Part shown: positions 9,309-17,611 of the stretch, one piece after another
How positions within the stretch are numbered: the first letter of the stretch is position 1
Layout of the letters: the number at the start of each line of letters is the position of its first letter
NCBI RefSeq assembly: GCF_012926525.1
Contig: NZ_JABBNI010000015.1
Location: 39,159-103,158, forward strand
Source: Clostridium muellerianum
GTDB lineage: Bacteria; Bacillota; Clostridia; Clostridiales; Clostridiaceae
Reading direction: 5' to 3'
DNA: 64,000 bases
Position numbers and translations under genes: made by a program
The notes under the pieces: generated by a model
Databases searched by the model: none
Told to the model about the DNA's origin: nothing
Seen by the model: only the letters and a program-made list of their open reading frames with translations

Positions 9309-10208
9309 ATGAAAAAGGAAGCTAGGATACTTGGAGGATTATTTGGAGTAGCTTGTGGAGATGCACTGGGTGGAACCCTGGAGTTTCTTTCTAAAAGAGA
9401 GGGTAAGGAAGAGTACGGGTACTTAAAAGAAATAGTAGGTGGCGGTGTTTGGAACTTAAAACCAGGGGAAGTTACAGATGATACTATGATGACTATTGCA
9501 GTAGCTTGCGGTATACTACAAAATCCTAAAGATCCTTTAAAAAACATAGGGGAAAATTTTATTGATTGGTATGATGGAAATCCTAAGGATGTTGGAAATA
9601 CTGTGAAGCTGGCAATGGAAGGATATAAAAGGTATAACAGCTGGAAAAAGGCAGCTACCTATGCACACAAACAATTAGACGGTCATACAGCAGGAAATGG
9701 AACCTTAATGAGATGTATTCCTGCAGCACTTTATTATGATGATTTGAAAAAAATAATAAAAGTAAGTAGAGAACAGTCTATGCTTACTCATTATGATGAA
9801 AAAGCAGCTGAAGCTTGTGAATTATACAATACTATAGTTTATAGATATATGAATGGCGAAGAAAAAATGAAGGTTATTGAAGAGGAAACTACAAAGTATC
9901 AAGATTATGAGGATATAACATCTACTGCAAAAATAGAATTAAATCCTTCTGGATATGTTGTTGATACACTGCAGTGTGCTTTGTGGTGTTTTATAAATAA
10001 TGGTAATTCAGAAGATGTTATTTGTGAAGCAGTAAATCTTTATGGAGATCCAGATACTATAGGAGCAATAGCAGGTGGGCTTGCAGGAGTCTATTATGGA
10101 ATTAATGATATACCAGAAAGATGGAGAGAAAAAATATTAGTTAAAGACAAGTTAAAAGAAATTGCTAAAAAGATGCAGGAAAAGGCAATTAAGAAAGATT
10201 CTTTATAA
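9309..10208 (+). CDS. ADP-ribosylglycohydrolase (DraG/ARH family)
   Basis: This 299-residue cytoplasmic enzyme is of the family that removes ADP-ribose from proteins or small molecules with a two-metal centre. The N-terminus has GVACGDALGGTLEF, the metal ligands appear in GEVTDDTMMT near residue 60, and the C-terminal metal motif is GDPDTIGAIAGGLAG near residue 255. All these residues are intact and the length is normal. The start ATG follows AAGGGGGGA. It stands alone, with no neighbouring ADP-ribosyltransferase or nitrogenase gene, so its substrate is unknown. Confidence 0.88.
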   Translation: MKKEARILGGLFGVACGDALGGTLEFLSKREGKEEYGYLKEIVGGGVWNLKPGEVTDDTMMTIAVACGILQNPKDPLKNIGENFIDWYDGNPKDVGNTVKLAMEGYKRYNSWKKAATYAHKQLDGHTAGNGTLMRCIPAALYYDDLKKIIKVSREQSMLTHYDEKAAEACELYNTIVYRYMNGEEKMKVIEEETTKYQDYEDITSTAKIELNPSGYVVDTLQCALWCFINNGNSEDVICEAVNLYGDPDTIGAIAGGLAGVYYGINDIPERWREKILVKDKLKEIAKKMQEKAIKKDSL

Positions 10209-10302
10209 TTATTAATTAATATATAGTAAGTAGTTTGTTATTAGGATATAATATATTGTATTGAAATATTATGTCCATTGAATTACAGGGAGTTGAAGAT
10301 AA

Positions 10303-11187
10303 GTGGTAAACATAGGAGAATTTAATACCTTAAAGGTTGTTAGAGAAGCAGATTTTGGTTATTATTTAGATGCAGGTACAGGAAGAACTAGTGATGATAT
10401 ACTTCTACCTACTAAAAGTGCATTAGAAAAGGAACTTTCTATAGGTGATGAAGTTAATGCGTTTATATACAGGGATTCAAAGGATAGAATTATAGCTACA
10501 TTGAAAGAGCCTTTAGCTACAGTTGGAGAAATTGCCTATCTTAAAGTAGTATCCAAAACTAAAATTGGAAGTTTTATAGACTTTGGTATGGAAAGAGATA
10601 TCTTTGTGCCAATGAAGGAACAGCTTTATACATTAGAAATAGGAAATTACTATTTGTTCTATATATATTTAGATAAGACAAATAGAATTGCTGCTACTAC
10701 AGATATAGATAGATATTTAGAGGATTTAGATGTTGAAGAACCAGATGAAATTGTAAACAGTAAGTATAGAGTAGGGGATGAAGTTACAGGAATTGTTTAT
10801 GGTTTTCAAACTAATGGAAGTGCTATGGTAGCTATAGATAATGTGTATAGAGGTGTAATACTTAGAAATGAGTATTTTGTAGACTTTAAAGAGGGATATG
10901 AATTAAAACTTAGAATAAAAAAAATATATGAAGATGGAAAAATTGGGCTTACTCCAAGAAAAAGAGCCGCTGAAGAGAGAACAGAATTGCAGGAAAATAT
11001 AGTGCAGTATCTTAAGAAGCATAATGGAAGTATGCCTTTTAATGATAAAAGCTCTCCAGAGGATATAAAAAAAGTGTTTCATGAAAGCAAAAATTATTTT
11101 AAAAATGCATTGGGTGGACTTATGAAACAGGGAATTATAGAACAGGATCAGGAAGGAACTAGACTTAAGGCATCTTCAAAAAAATAA
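10303..11187 (+). CDS. cvfB: CvfB/YitL-like S1 RNA-binding protein
   Basis: This 294-residue protein has the CvfB arrangement. Residues 1-65 and 68-135 are two S1-type OB folds (GEFNTLKVVREADFGYYLDA and VGEIAYLKVVSKTKIGSFID). A third S1-like repeat covers 150-220 (GDEVTGIVYGFQTNG). A C-terminal winged-helix domain follows (PFNDKSSPEDIKKVFHESK). Homologues bind RNA and affect virulence factor expression in staphylococci; the role here is unknown. Translation starts at GTG with CAGGGAG upstream. It is monocistronic and ends in a strong terminator. Confidence 0.82.
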   Translation: MVNIGEFNTLKVVREADFGYYLDAGTGRTSDDILLPTKSALEKELSIGDEVNAFIYRDSKDRIIATLKEPLATVGEIAYLKVVSKTKIGSFIDFGMERDIFVPMKEQLYTLEIGNYYLFYIYLDKTNRIAATTDIDRYLEDLDVEEPDEIVNSKYRVGDEVTGIVYGFQTNGSAMVAIDNVYRGVILRNEYFVDFKEGYELKLRIKKIYEDGKIGLTPRKRAAEERTELQENIVQYLKKHNGSMPFNDKSSPEDIKKVFHESKNYFKNALGGLMKQGIIEQDQEGTRLKASSKK

Positions 11188-11201
11188 TATTTGATTTAAA
11201 T

Positions 11202-11252
11202 AAAAAAACATCTTTAGTGTAAAAAAACACTTTTGATGTTTTTTATTTTTTT
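11202..11252 (+). terminator. Rho-independent terminator after cvfB
   Basis: The arms AAAAAACATCTTTAGTGT and ACACTTTTGATGTTTTTT pair across a short A-rich loop and lead into ATTTTTTTG. It lies about 15 bp after the stop codon. Confidence 0.85.
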
Positions 11253-11324
11253 GAAATTTTTTACTGGTATATTGATAATGAAAAATACAAAAAATAGGTA
11301 AAATAAAAATTGGAGCTGATCTTT

Positions 11325-12146
11325 GTGAAAAAGAGAGTAATGATATTATGCATAATTGTAATTCTTGCTACAGGTAATGTATTTGCAAAACAAAATAAAT
11401 ACGAAGTACATTTTTTAGATACAGGACAAAGCGATTGTATATTAATAAAAACGGATACTAAAAATTATTTAATAGATACAGGGGCTTCTTATTATTCAGA
11501 TAAAGTTTTAAAGTATTTAGATTTAAATGGAGTTAATAAAATAGATACAGTAATATTAACCCATTATCATGATGATCATTATGGAGGATTAACAAAAATA
11601 GCAGATAGTATAAAAGTAGATAAGGTATTATTACCAATGCATAATGATAAAATGAAATATGATATGTATAAACAATTAAGCAAGAGAGGCATTGATGTAA
11701 AATACATAGCTAATAATTATGTTTTAAAAGAAGAAAAAATGAATTTAAAAGCTCTAACTCCATTTAAAGAAGATAAAAGATTAGAAAATAATAATTCTAT
11801 AATTTTGCAAGGAGAAATAGATGGAGTAAATTATTTATTTGCTGGTGATTGTGAAAAAGCAGAAGAGGAATATATGATAAAGAATAATAGAATAAATTGC
11901 TGTGATGTTTTAAAAGTACCACATCATGGTTTAAATACAAGTAGCACAGAAGATTTTTTGAGAATAACTTTGCCTAAAGTTGCTATTGTGACTTCTAACG
12001 GAGTAGAAAGTCCAGAAAATAAGGTATTAGATAGAATTGGTAAAATGGGAACTCTAATAATAAGAACAGATTTGCAGGGAGATGTAGTAATTAAAAATGG
12101 AAGTTTAAAAATGTCTAGATCTGATTTAAGTATAAAGATTAAGTAA
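11325..12146 (+). CDS. Secreted ComEC/Rec2-type metallo-beta-lactamase-fold hydrolase
   Basis: An N-terminal signal peptide (KKRVMILCIIVILATGNVFA) directs the protein out of the cytoplasm. The rest is a metallo-hydrolase domain like the C-terminal part of the competence protein ComEC. VHFLDTGQSDCILI opens it, THYHDDHYGG (HxHxDH) near mature residues 80-85 binds metal, FAGDCEK follows, and VPHHG closes the site. The multispanning ComEC channel domain is absent, so this is a stand-alone secreted hydrolase; nuclease or phosphodiesterase activity is inferred. I choose the GTG at 11325 because GGAG lies nine bases upstream, while a possible TTG at 11310 has no ribosome-binding site. Confidence 0.82.
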   Translation: MKKRVMILCIIVILATGNVFAKQNKYEVHFLDTGQSDCILIKTDTKNYLIDTGASYYSDKVLKYLDLNGVNKIDTVILTHYHDDHYGGLTKIADSIKVDKVLLPMHNDKMKYDMYKQLSKRGIDVKYIANNYVLKEEKMNLKALTPFKEDKRLENNNSIILQGEIDGVNYLFAGDCEKAEEEYMIKNNRINCCDVLKVPHHGLNTSSTEDFLRITLPKVAIVTSNGVESPENKVLDRIGKMGTLIIRTDLQGDVVIKNGSLKMSRSDLSIKIK

Positions 12147-12301
12147 CTACAAACTGTGAAATTCAATTAGCATGAACATAGAAGAGTAATAATATCACCA
12201 CTTAATAAGGAAATTTTAAATTATTTATGTATTAATATGTAACTAATGTAGTAATATGTAAGTAATATGGGTTACACGGGATATATAAAGGTGGTGAATT
12301 T

Positions 12302-14011
12302 ATGATTATAGAAGAAAGCCTTAAACTAATAGTTAAAAATATTAGTGAAGGAGTAATAACAATAGATAATAAAGGTAATATAGTTATTATTAATAAAATT
12401 GCAGAAGATTTACTTTGTATAAGTGCTAAAGATTGTATTGGAAAATCTTTAAAAGAAGTTATACCAAAGACTCATCTTTTAAAAATACTAAAGACAAAGA
12501 AAAATGAATCAAATGAGAGGTTTTTTTTAAATGGCAGAGAATTTATAACAAACAGGATTCCTATAATGTTAAATAATGTTGAAGAAGGGGCAATAGCCAT
12601 TTTTCAGGATATAAATATTTATAAGAAAATGAAAAATGAAATGAGTGATGATAAGCTAAATGTAGATATTTTAAATACAGTGATAAATACAATTAATGAG
12701 TGCGTTGTAGTGATAAATGAAAAAGGAATTATTACAATGATGAGTAAAGCATATAAGGAATTTTTGAATTGTTCCAACCCAGAGGGTAAGCAAGTTATAG
12801 ATGTAATAGAAAATACAAGACTTCATAAAGTTTTAGAAACTGGAATTATGGAAGTAGGAGATTTACAAGAGATAAGTGGAAATAAAATGGTATCTATGCG
12901 CATGCCCATAAAAAAAGATGGAAAAATTGTTGGAGTAATAGGAAAAGTAATGTTCAAAAGCATTGGTGATTTGCACTCTTTAAATAAAAAATTAAATAAT
13001 TTAGAAAAGGAAGTTGAATTCTATAAGAATGTATTTAATACAGAAAAAGTAGCCAAATATTCTTTTGAAGATATAGTGGGAAGTTCTCCTATTGTAAAAA
13101 AGGTAAAGGGTTTAGCCAAAAAGGCGGGAAACACTAATTCAAATGTATTAATAGTAGGGGAAAGTGGTACAGGTAAAGAATTATATGCGCATGCAATACA
13201 TAATTCCAGTAAAAGAGTTTTAGGACCTTTTGTAGAAATAAACTGTGCTGCAATACCACAGGAATTATTGGAAGCTGAATTGTTCGGTTATGAAGAAGGT
13301 GCGTTTACAGGTGCAAAAAAAGGTGGTAAAAAAGGAAAGTTTGAAATAGCTAATGGAGGAACAATTTTTTTAGATGAAATTGGGGACATGCCAATGAATA
13401 TGCAAGTTAAGATTTTAAGAGTAATTCAAGAAAAGGAAATTGAAAGAGTTGGTGGTAATGTAGTAGAACAGGTAGATGTTAGAATAATTGCTGCTACTAA
13501 TAAAAATTTAGAAGAAGCGGTGAGAGACGGAAAATTTAGAGCGGATCTTTATTATAGATTAAACGTTATTAAAATTTCACTTCCAGCTTTAAGAGAAAGA
13601 AAAGAAGATATACCACAGCTAGCAAATGCCTTAAGAATAAAGGTTTCTAATAGACTGGGAATGTATGTAGAGGGCATATCTAAAGAAGCTATTGAATGTT
13701 TAGCAAATTACAATTGGCCGGGAAATATTAGAGAGTTAGAAAATGTTATTGAAAGAGCTATAAATTTATTAGATTCAGATTTGGTTATACAACCAGAACA
13801 TTTACCAGAAAGATTAAGAAAAAATAAGTTTAAATCATATATAAAAGAAAATAAATATTTAAAAGATATAATTGAAAGTGTAGAAAAAGATGTTATTTTG
13901 GAATGTTTAAATAAAACTAAATGGAATAAAAATAAAACGTCTCAATTATTGGGCATAAGCAGAGCTGGATTATATAAAAAGATAGAAGAATACAAATTAA
14001 GTAATGTATAA
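12302..14011 (+). CDS. Sigma-54-dependent transcriptional activator (PAS-PAS-AAA+-Fis), likely lysine-fermentation regulator
   Basis: This is a 569-residue enhancer-binding protein. Two PAS sensor domains occupy about residues 5-110 and 125-225. The AAA+ domain spans about 255-490 with Walker A GESGTGKELYAHAI, the sigma-54 contact loop GAFTGA near residue 333, and FLDEIGDMP as Walker B. A Fis-type helix-turn-helix ends the protein (NKNKTSQLLGISRAGLYKKI). It has no receiver domain, so a ligand or redox signal at the PAS domains is likely. It lies directly upstream of the lysine-fermentation genes, and a -24/-12 promoter is present in front of the CoA-transferase, its most likely target. Confidence 0.9.
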   Translation: MIIEESLKLIVKNISEGVITIDNKGNIVIINKIAEDLLCISAKDCIGKSLKEVIPKTHLLKILKTKKNESNERFFLNGREFITNRIPIMLNNVEEGAIAIFQDINIYKKMKNEMSDDKLNVDILNTVINTINECVVVINEKGIITMMSKAYKEFLNCSNPEGKQVIDVIENTRLHKVLETGIMEVGDLQEISGNKMVSMRMPIKKDGKIVGVIGKVMFKSIGDLHSLNKKLNNLEKEVEFYKNVFNTEKVAKYSFEDIVGSSPIVKKVKGLAKKAGNTNSNVLIVGESGTGKELYAHAIHNSSKRVLGPFVEINCAAIPQELLEAELFGYEEGAFTGAKKGGKKGKFEIANGGTIFLDEIGDMPMNMQVKILRVIQEKEIERVGGNVVEQVDVRIIAATNKNLEEAVRDGKFRADLYYRLNVIKISLPALRERKEDIPQLANALRIKVSNRLGMYVEGISKEAIECLANYNWPGNIRELENVIERAINLLDSDLVIQPEHLPERLRKNKFKSYIKENKYLKDIIESVEKDVILECLNKTKWNKNKTSQLLGISRAGLYKKIEEYKLSNV

Positions 14012-14053
14012 AAGTATATAAAATAATAAAATATTAGTATAAAACTTATAAAT

Positions 14054-14370
14054 AACTCAACTTTCGCAGTTTAAAAATATTGTGGAGCAACATTTTCAGA
14101 GGACATTTGACAGAGGACAGTGAAGGTAAGTTTTCCTCCTTATGTTGGAAAGCTAATTTATTTTTAAAGCTTATTTTGCTAACGCAAAAGAAGCTTGGAA
14201 TTTATACAAATCAGCAATGTTTCACTTTAGTGAAACGAGTCATTAAAAATTTAATTAAAGATTTTTCGTAGCAAAGCGGAGAAAAATCCTCCTTCACTGT
14301 CCTCTGTCCTCTCAAAAATGCTTAGCATTATATTTATATTAAGCCAAAGTTTTTGTGCACGAAAGTTGAA
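14054..14370. repeat. GAGGACA palindromic element with CTCAACTTTCGCA outer ends, copy B
   Basis: The outer left end AACTCAACTTTCGCAG starts at 14054 and the outer right end GCACGAAAGTTGA closes at about 14369. Nested inside are GAGGACA arms (about 14098-14130 and 14290-14313), the hairpins TTTTGCTAACGCAAAA and TTTCACTTTAGTGAAA, and the CGTAGCAAAGCGGAGAAAAAT segment. The hairpin TTTCACTTTAGTGAAA keeps its pairing with both stem bases changed relative to TTTCGCTTTAGCGAAA in copy A. It fills the gap between the sigma-54 activator and the dehydrogenase gene. Confidence 0.87.
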
Positions 14371-14406
14371 TAAATAACTATTATTTTAAAAGGGGGATGT
14401 TGAATA

Positions 14407-15348
14407 ATGAATATTAAAAATGTATCAGTACTAGGCACTGGAACTATGGGACATGGCATAGCTATGCTTTCTGCAAGAGCAGGATTAAATGTAGTTATGT
14501 ATGGAAGATCTGATGAAAGCTTAGAAAGAGGGTTTAATAACATAAAAAATAGTTTAAACCGTTTAAAGGCTGAAGGAAAAATATCAGATAAAAAATGTGA
14601 AGAAATTTTAAGTAAGATAAAGGGTGTTAAAACTATTGAAGAAGCTGCTAAAGATGCTGATTTTATAATAGAATCTTTAGCTGAAAATTTAGAGCTAAAA
14701 CAGAAGGTTTTTAAGCAGTTAGATGAACTTTGTCCATCAAATGTAATTTTAGCTACTAATACTTCAGGACTTAGTCCAACAGCTATAGCTAAACATACAA
14801 AGGATCCTGAAAGAGTAGTAATTGCTCACTTTTGGAATCCACCACATTTAATACCTTTAGTAGAAGTAGTACCAGGAGAAAAAACATCACAGGATACAAT
14901 GGGAACAACCATGGAATGGGTTGAATTTATAGGTAAAAAAGCCGTTCGTATGGAAAAAGAATGTTTAGGTTTCATAGGAAACAGGCTTCAACTTGCGCTT
15001 CTTAGAGAAGCTTTATATATAGTAGAACAAGGCTGGGCGAAACCTGAAGAGGTAGATAAAGCTATAGAATATGGACATGGAAGAAGATTACCTGTTACTG
15101 GACCATTATGCAGTGCAGATTTAGGAGGACTTGATATATTCCATAATATATCAACATATTTATTTGAGGATTTATGTAATGATACGAAACCTTCTAAATT
15201 AATGCAGGATAAAGTTGAAGCTGGAAATTTAGGAAGTAAGAGCGGACAAGGTTTTTATAATTGGAGACCAGAGGCTATAGAAAAGAAGAAAAAGGAACGT
15301 GAAGAAGTACTTTTACAGTTTTTACAGAGAGATTTAGAAAAAAAATAA
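14407..15348 (+). CDS. 3-hydroxyacyl-CoA dehydrogenase family protein
   Basis: This 313-residue NAD-dependent dehydrogenase has a Rossmann domain (SVLGTGTMGHGIAMLSARAG, residues 6-25), SLAENLELKQKVFKQLDE, and a C-terminal helical domain (GFIGNRLQLALLREAL). The catalytic region reads HFWNPPHLIPLVEVVPG, where bacterial 3-hydroxybutyryl-CoA dehydrogenases usually have HFFNPxxxMxLVE. This resembles the branch containing carnitine dehydrogenase and lambda-crystallin relatives. Its place in the lysine island suggests a related 3-hydroxyacid or 3-hydroxyacyl-CoA step, but the substrate is not settled by sequence. The start follows AAAGGGGGATG. Confidence 0.82.
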   Translation: MNIKNVSVLGTGTMGHGIAMLSARAGLNVVMYGRSDESLERGFNNIKNSLNRLKAEGKISDKKCEEILSKIKGVKTIEEAAKDADFIIESLAENLELKQKVFKQLDELCPSNVILATNTSGLSPTAIAKHTKDPERVVIAHFWNPPHLIPLVEVVPGEKTSQDTMGTTMEWVEFIGKKAVRMEKECLGFIGNRLQLALLREALYIVEQGWAKPEEVDKAIEYGHGRRLPVTGPLCSADLGGLDIFHNISTYLFEDLCNDTKPSKLMQDKVEAGNLGSKSGQGFYNWRPEAIEKKKKEREEVLLQFLQRDLEKK

Positions 15349-15354
15349 TTTTAA

Positions 15355-15382
15355 TAGGGGCTTTTGGCCCTTATTTATTTTC
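15355..15382 (+). terminator. Terminator after the dehydrogenase gene
   Basis: AGGGGC and GGCCCT pair across a T-rich loop and are followed by TATTTATTTT, seven bases after the stop codon. Confidence 0.7.
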
Positions 15383-15402
15383 AAATTATTAGGAGGAGAG
15401 TT

Positions 15403-15435
15403 ATGTTTTTTATTGTACAAAAAGTATACATGTAA
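15403..15435 (+). other. Strong ribosome-binding site in front of a 10-codon ORF, possible gene remnant
   Basis: AGGAGGAGAG precedes an ATG that opens only MFFIVQKVYM before a stop codon. A Shine-Dalgarno site this good with no gene behind it suggests the first codons of a lost gene, or less likely a leader peptide. The stretch 15436-15541 that follows contains an imperfect ATATGG/CCATAT hairpin and nothing coding. Confidence 0.35.
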
Positions 15436-15541
15436 AGAATATATACACTTTTATGAAATGTATTAAAATATAAGCTGTATCCCCAAGAATAACAAGGAAG
15501 TCATATGGTTTATTTGGCCCATGCCATATAAGTGGATATCT

Positions 15542-15676
15542 AAGGCATCTTGAAAAAAATAACAAGTCTATTTTTTGTAATACTGAGTTGATAGAATCCT
15601 TAGATACTTAAGCTTTTGCGGAACTTGTCTATTTGTTTTACAAAAGATATATGTAGCATATCGGATTTGTTTTTTA
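15542..15676. repeat. AAGGCAC-family palindromic element, degenerate copy
   Basis: AAGGCATCTTGAAAAAAATA on the left and the core TACTGAGTTGATAGAATCC ... GCGGAACTTGTCT match the better copies at 42629-42780, 52986-53146 and 56948-57108. The right terminal AAGTGCC-type end is missing or strongly decayed. It lies between a possible gene remnant and the sigma-54 promoter of the CoA-transferase. Confidence 0.55.
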
Positions 15677-15736
15677 GATTGCTAATATAAAAAGTGTCTA
15701 TAAAATAGACAGTTTTTATAAAATAGTTAAAACACA

Positions 15737-15754
15737 TGGCATGACAGTTTTCTA
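15737..15754 (+). promoter_or_regulatory. Upstream degenerate copy of the -24/-12 promoter sequence
   Basis: GGCATGACAGTT occurs here and again in the promoter at 15809-15826, 73 bp downstream. This upstream copy has GG but TT in place of the essential GC at -12, so it should not support initiation. It could be a decayed duplicate or a non-productive binding site for sigma-54 holoenzyme. Confidence 0.45.
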
Positions 15755-15808
15755 AATTAGGACTAGTAAATACAGTAATTTAGGTAATATATTTTATGGA
15801 AGATTAAG

Positions 15809-15826
15809 TTGGCATGACAGTTGCTA
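15809..15826 (+). promoter_or_regulatory. Sigma-54 (-24/-12) promoter of the CoA-transferase gene
   Basis: TTGGCATGACAGTTGCTA matches the sigma-54 consensus TGGCAC-N5-TTGCA. GG is at 15811-15812, GC at 15823-15824, and the invariant ten bases lie between them. The start codon is at 15871, leaving a leader of about 35 bases. A sigma-54 activator gene lies 1.8 kb upstream on the same strand. Confidence 0.87.
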
Positions 15827-15870
15827 TTTAATAATATAGAAAAGTATTGTTAAGTGGGGGATTAATAAAA

Positions 15871-17427
15871 ATGAAATCAAAGGTTATGTCAAAAAAGCAG
15901 GCGGTAAATTTAATAAAAGATAGAGATACTGTTGCAGTGGGAGGATTTGTTGGATGTGGTCATCCAGAAGAAATTACTTTAGAAATTGAAAAAAAATATT
16001 TAGATAAAAAGCAACCTAAAAATCTAACATTAGTTTATGCAGCAGGGCAGGGCGATAGTAAAGAGAGAGGATTGAATCATCTGGCTCATGAAGGACTATT
16101 ATCCAAAGTAATAGGAGGACATTGGGCATTAGTACCAAAGCTTCAGAAATTAGCTTTAGATAATAAAATTGAAGCATATAATTTACCACAAGGAGTTATA
16201 TCACATTTATATAGAGATATTGCCGCTGGAAAACCTGGAACTATCACACATGTAGGATTAAAAACCTTTATAGATCCTAGAAATGAAGGTGGTAAGTTAA
16301 ATGAAGTTACTAGGGATGACTTGGTAAAAGTAATTGATATTGAAGATAAAGAATATTTATTTTATAAATCATTTCCTATAGATGTTGCAATTTTAAGGGC
16401 AACTTATGCTGATGAATATGGAAATGCTACATTAGAAAAAGAAGCTGCTACACTTGACACAACAGCTATGGCTCAAGCTGCTAAAAACTCTGGAGGAAAA
16501 GTAATACTTCAAGTTGAAAAAATTGTAGCTAATGGGTCTTTAGATCCGAGAAAAGTTAAGGTACCAGGAATATATGTAGATGCAATAGTTGTTACAAGTG
16601 ATGTAGAAAATCATATGCAGACATTTTCAGAAACTTATAATCCATCTTATTCTGGGGAAGTTAAGTTTTCAATAGATTCTATAGGGGGTTTACCTCTTGA
16701 TCAAAGAAAAGTAATAGCAAGAAGAGCAGCTATTGAGCTTTCACCTGGGGATATTACTAATCTCGGAATAGGTATGCCAGAAGGAATATCTATGGTTGCT
16801 AATGAAGAGGGAATTGCAGGTGAAATGACTTTAACTATAGAAGCAGGTGGTATAGGAGGAGTTCCTGCTGGAGGTTTAAGCTTTGGAGCCTCAACTAATC
16901 CAGAATGTATACTTGATTCAGGTAGTCAATTTGATTTTTATGATGGAGGAGGACTTGATATAGCTTTCCTAGGTCTTGCACAGTGTGATAAAAAGGGCAA
17001 TATAAATGTTAGTAAATTTGGAACTAAAATTGCAGGTTGTGGAGGATTTATTAATATAACTCAGAATTCTAAGAAAGTAGTATATTGTGGAACATTTACT
17101 ACAGGTGGGTTAAGAACAAGAATACAGAATGGTAAATTAATAATAGAGAATGAAGGAAAATTTAATAAATTTTTAGAAGCTGTTGAGCAAATTACTTTTA
17201 GTGGTGAATATGCAGTAAGTATTAACCAGCCAGTTATTTATATAACAGAAAGAGCTGTATTGAAATTAACTAAAAATGGATTAGTTTTAGAAGAAATTGC
17301 TCCTGGAATAGATTTAGAAAAAGACGTACTTTCTCATATGGAATTTAAGCCAATAATATCACCTAAATTAAAGTTAATGGATGAAAGAATATTTAAAGAA
17401 GCACCAATTGGTATGAAGATTAGTTAA
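15871..17427 (+). CDS. Fused-subunit family I CoA-transferase (propionate/acetate CoA-transferase type)
   Basis: This 518-residue protein joins the alpha and beta CoA-transferase domains that are separate in AtoD/AtoA. The alpha-type half (residues 1-270) opens with KDRDTVAVGGFVGCGHPEE. The beta-type half holds NLGIGMPEG and the segment TIEAGGIGGVPAGG with the presumed thioester-forming glutamate. In lysine fermentation a transferase moves CoA from butyryl-CoA to acetoacetate, which is the likely role here. Homologues also act on acetate, propionate or lactate, so specificity is inferred from context. The ATG at 15871 follows GTGGGGGAT; an upstream TTG is unlikely. It is the only gene behind the sigma-54 promoter. 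Confidence 0.87.
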   Translation: MKSKVMSKKQAVNLIKDRDTVAVGGFVGCGHPEEITLEIEKKYLDKKQPKNLTLVYAAGQGDSKERGLNHLAHEGLLSKVIGGHWALVPKLQKLALDNKIEAYNLPQGVISHLYRDIAAGKPGTITHVGLKTFIDPRNEGGKLNEVTRDDLVKVIDIEDKEYLFYKSFPIDVAILRATYADEYGNATLEKEAATLDTTAMAQAAKNSGGKVILQVEKIVANGSLDPRKVKVPGIYVDAIVVTSDVENHMQTFSETYNPSYSGEVKFSIDSIGGLPLDQRKVIARRAAIELSPGDITNLGIGMPEGISMVANEEGIAGEMTLTIEAGGIGGVPAGGLSFGASTNPECILDSGSQFDFYDGGGLDIAFLGLAQCDKKGNINVSKFGTKIAGCGGFINITQNSKKVVYCGTFTTGGLRTRIQNGKLIIENEGKFNKFLEAVEQITFSGEYAVSINQPVIYITERAVLKLTKNGLVLEEIAPGIDLEKDVLSHMEFKPIISPKLKLMDERIFKEAPIGMKIS

Positions 17428-17551
17428 AAAATTTAAAATACAAAAGAAAATAAATTTGGGTACTAGTAAACAATAAGTGTCAATAAAGTATAATACCTTT
17501 TTTAATGCACCTGCACTAAAAGAATGATAATAGGAAATAGTTATTTTTGTA

Positions 17552-17580
17552 TTTACAATATTAGGGGTATATGGTATGAT
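17552..17580 (+). promoter_or_regulatory. Sigma-A-type promoter of the lysine-fermentation operon
   Basis: TTTACA (17552-17557) and TATGAT (17575-17580) are spaced exactly 17 bp. Initiation near 17587 would place the lysine aptamer about 25 bases into the transcript. This promoter is not of the sigma-54 type, unlike that of the CoA-transferase gene upstream. Confidence 0.72.
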
Positions 17581-17611
17581 TTAGAAAAGAGGAGACTTTA
17601 ATAAGAAATAA

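Noticed and set aside
9309..10208. ADP-ribosylglycohydrolase as a nitrogenase regulator (DraG)
   Set aside because: No draT or nif gene is present. The family is broad and the sequence does not show nitrogenase reductase specificity.
14080..14271. Plus-strand ORF of 63 codons between the activator and the dehydrogenase
   Set aside because: It is repeat element B read in one frame, without a ribosome-binding site or conserved counterpart in the other copies.
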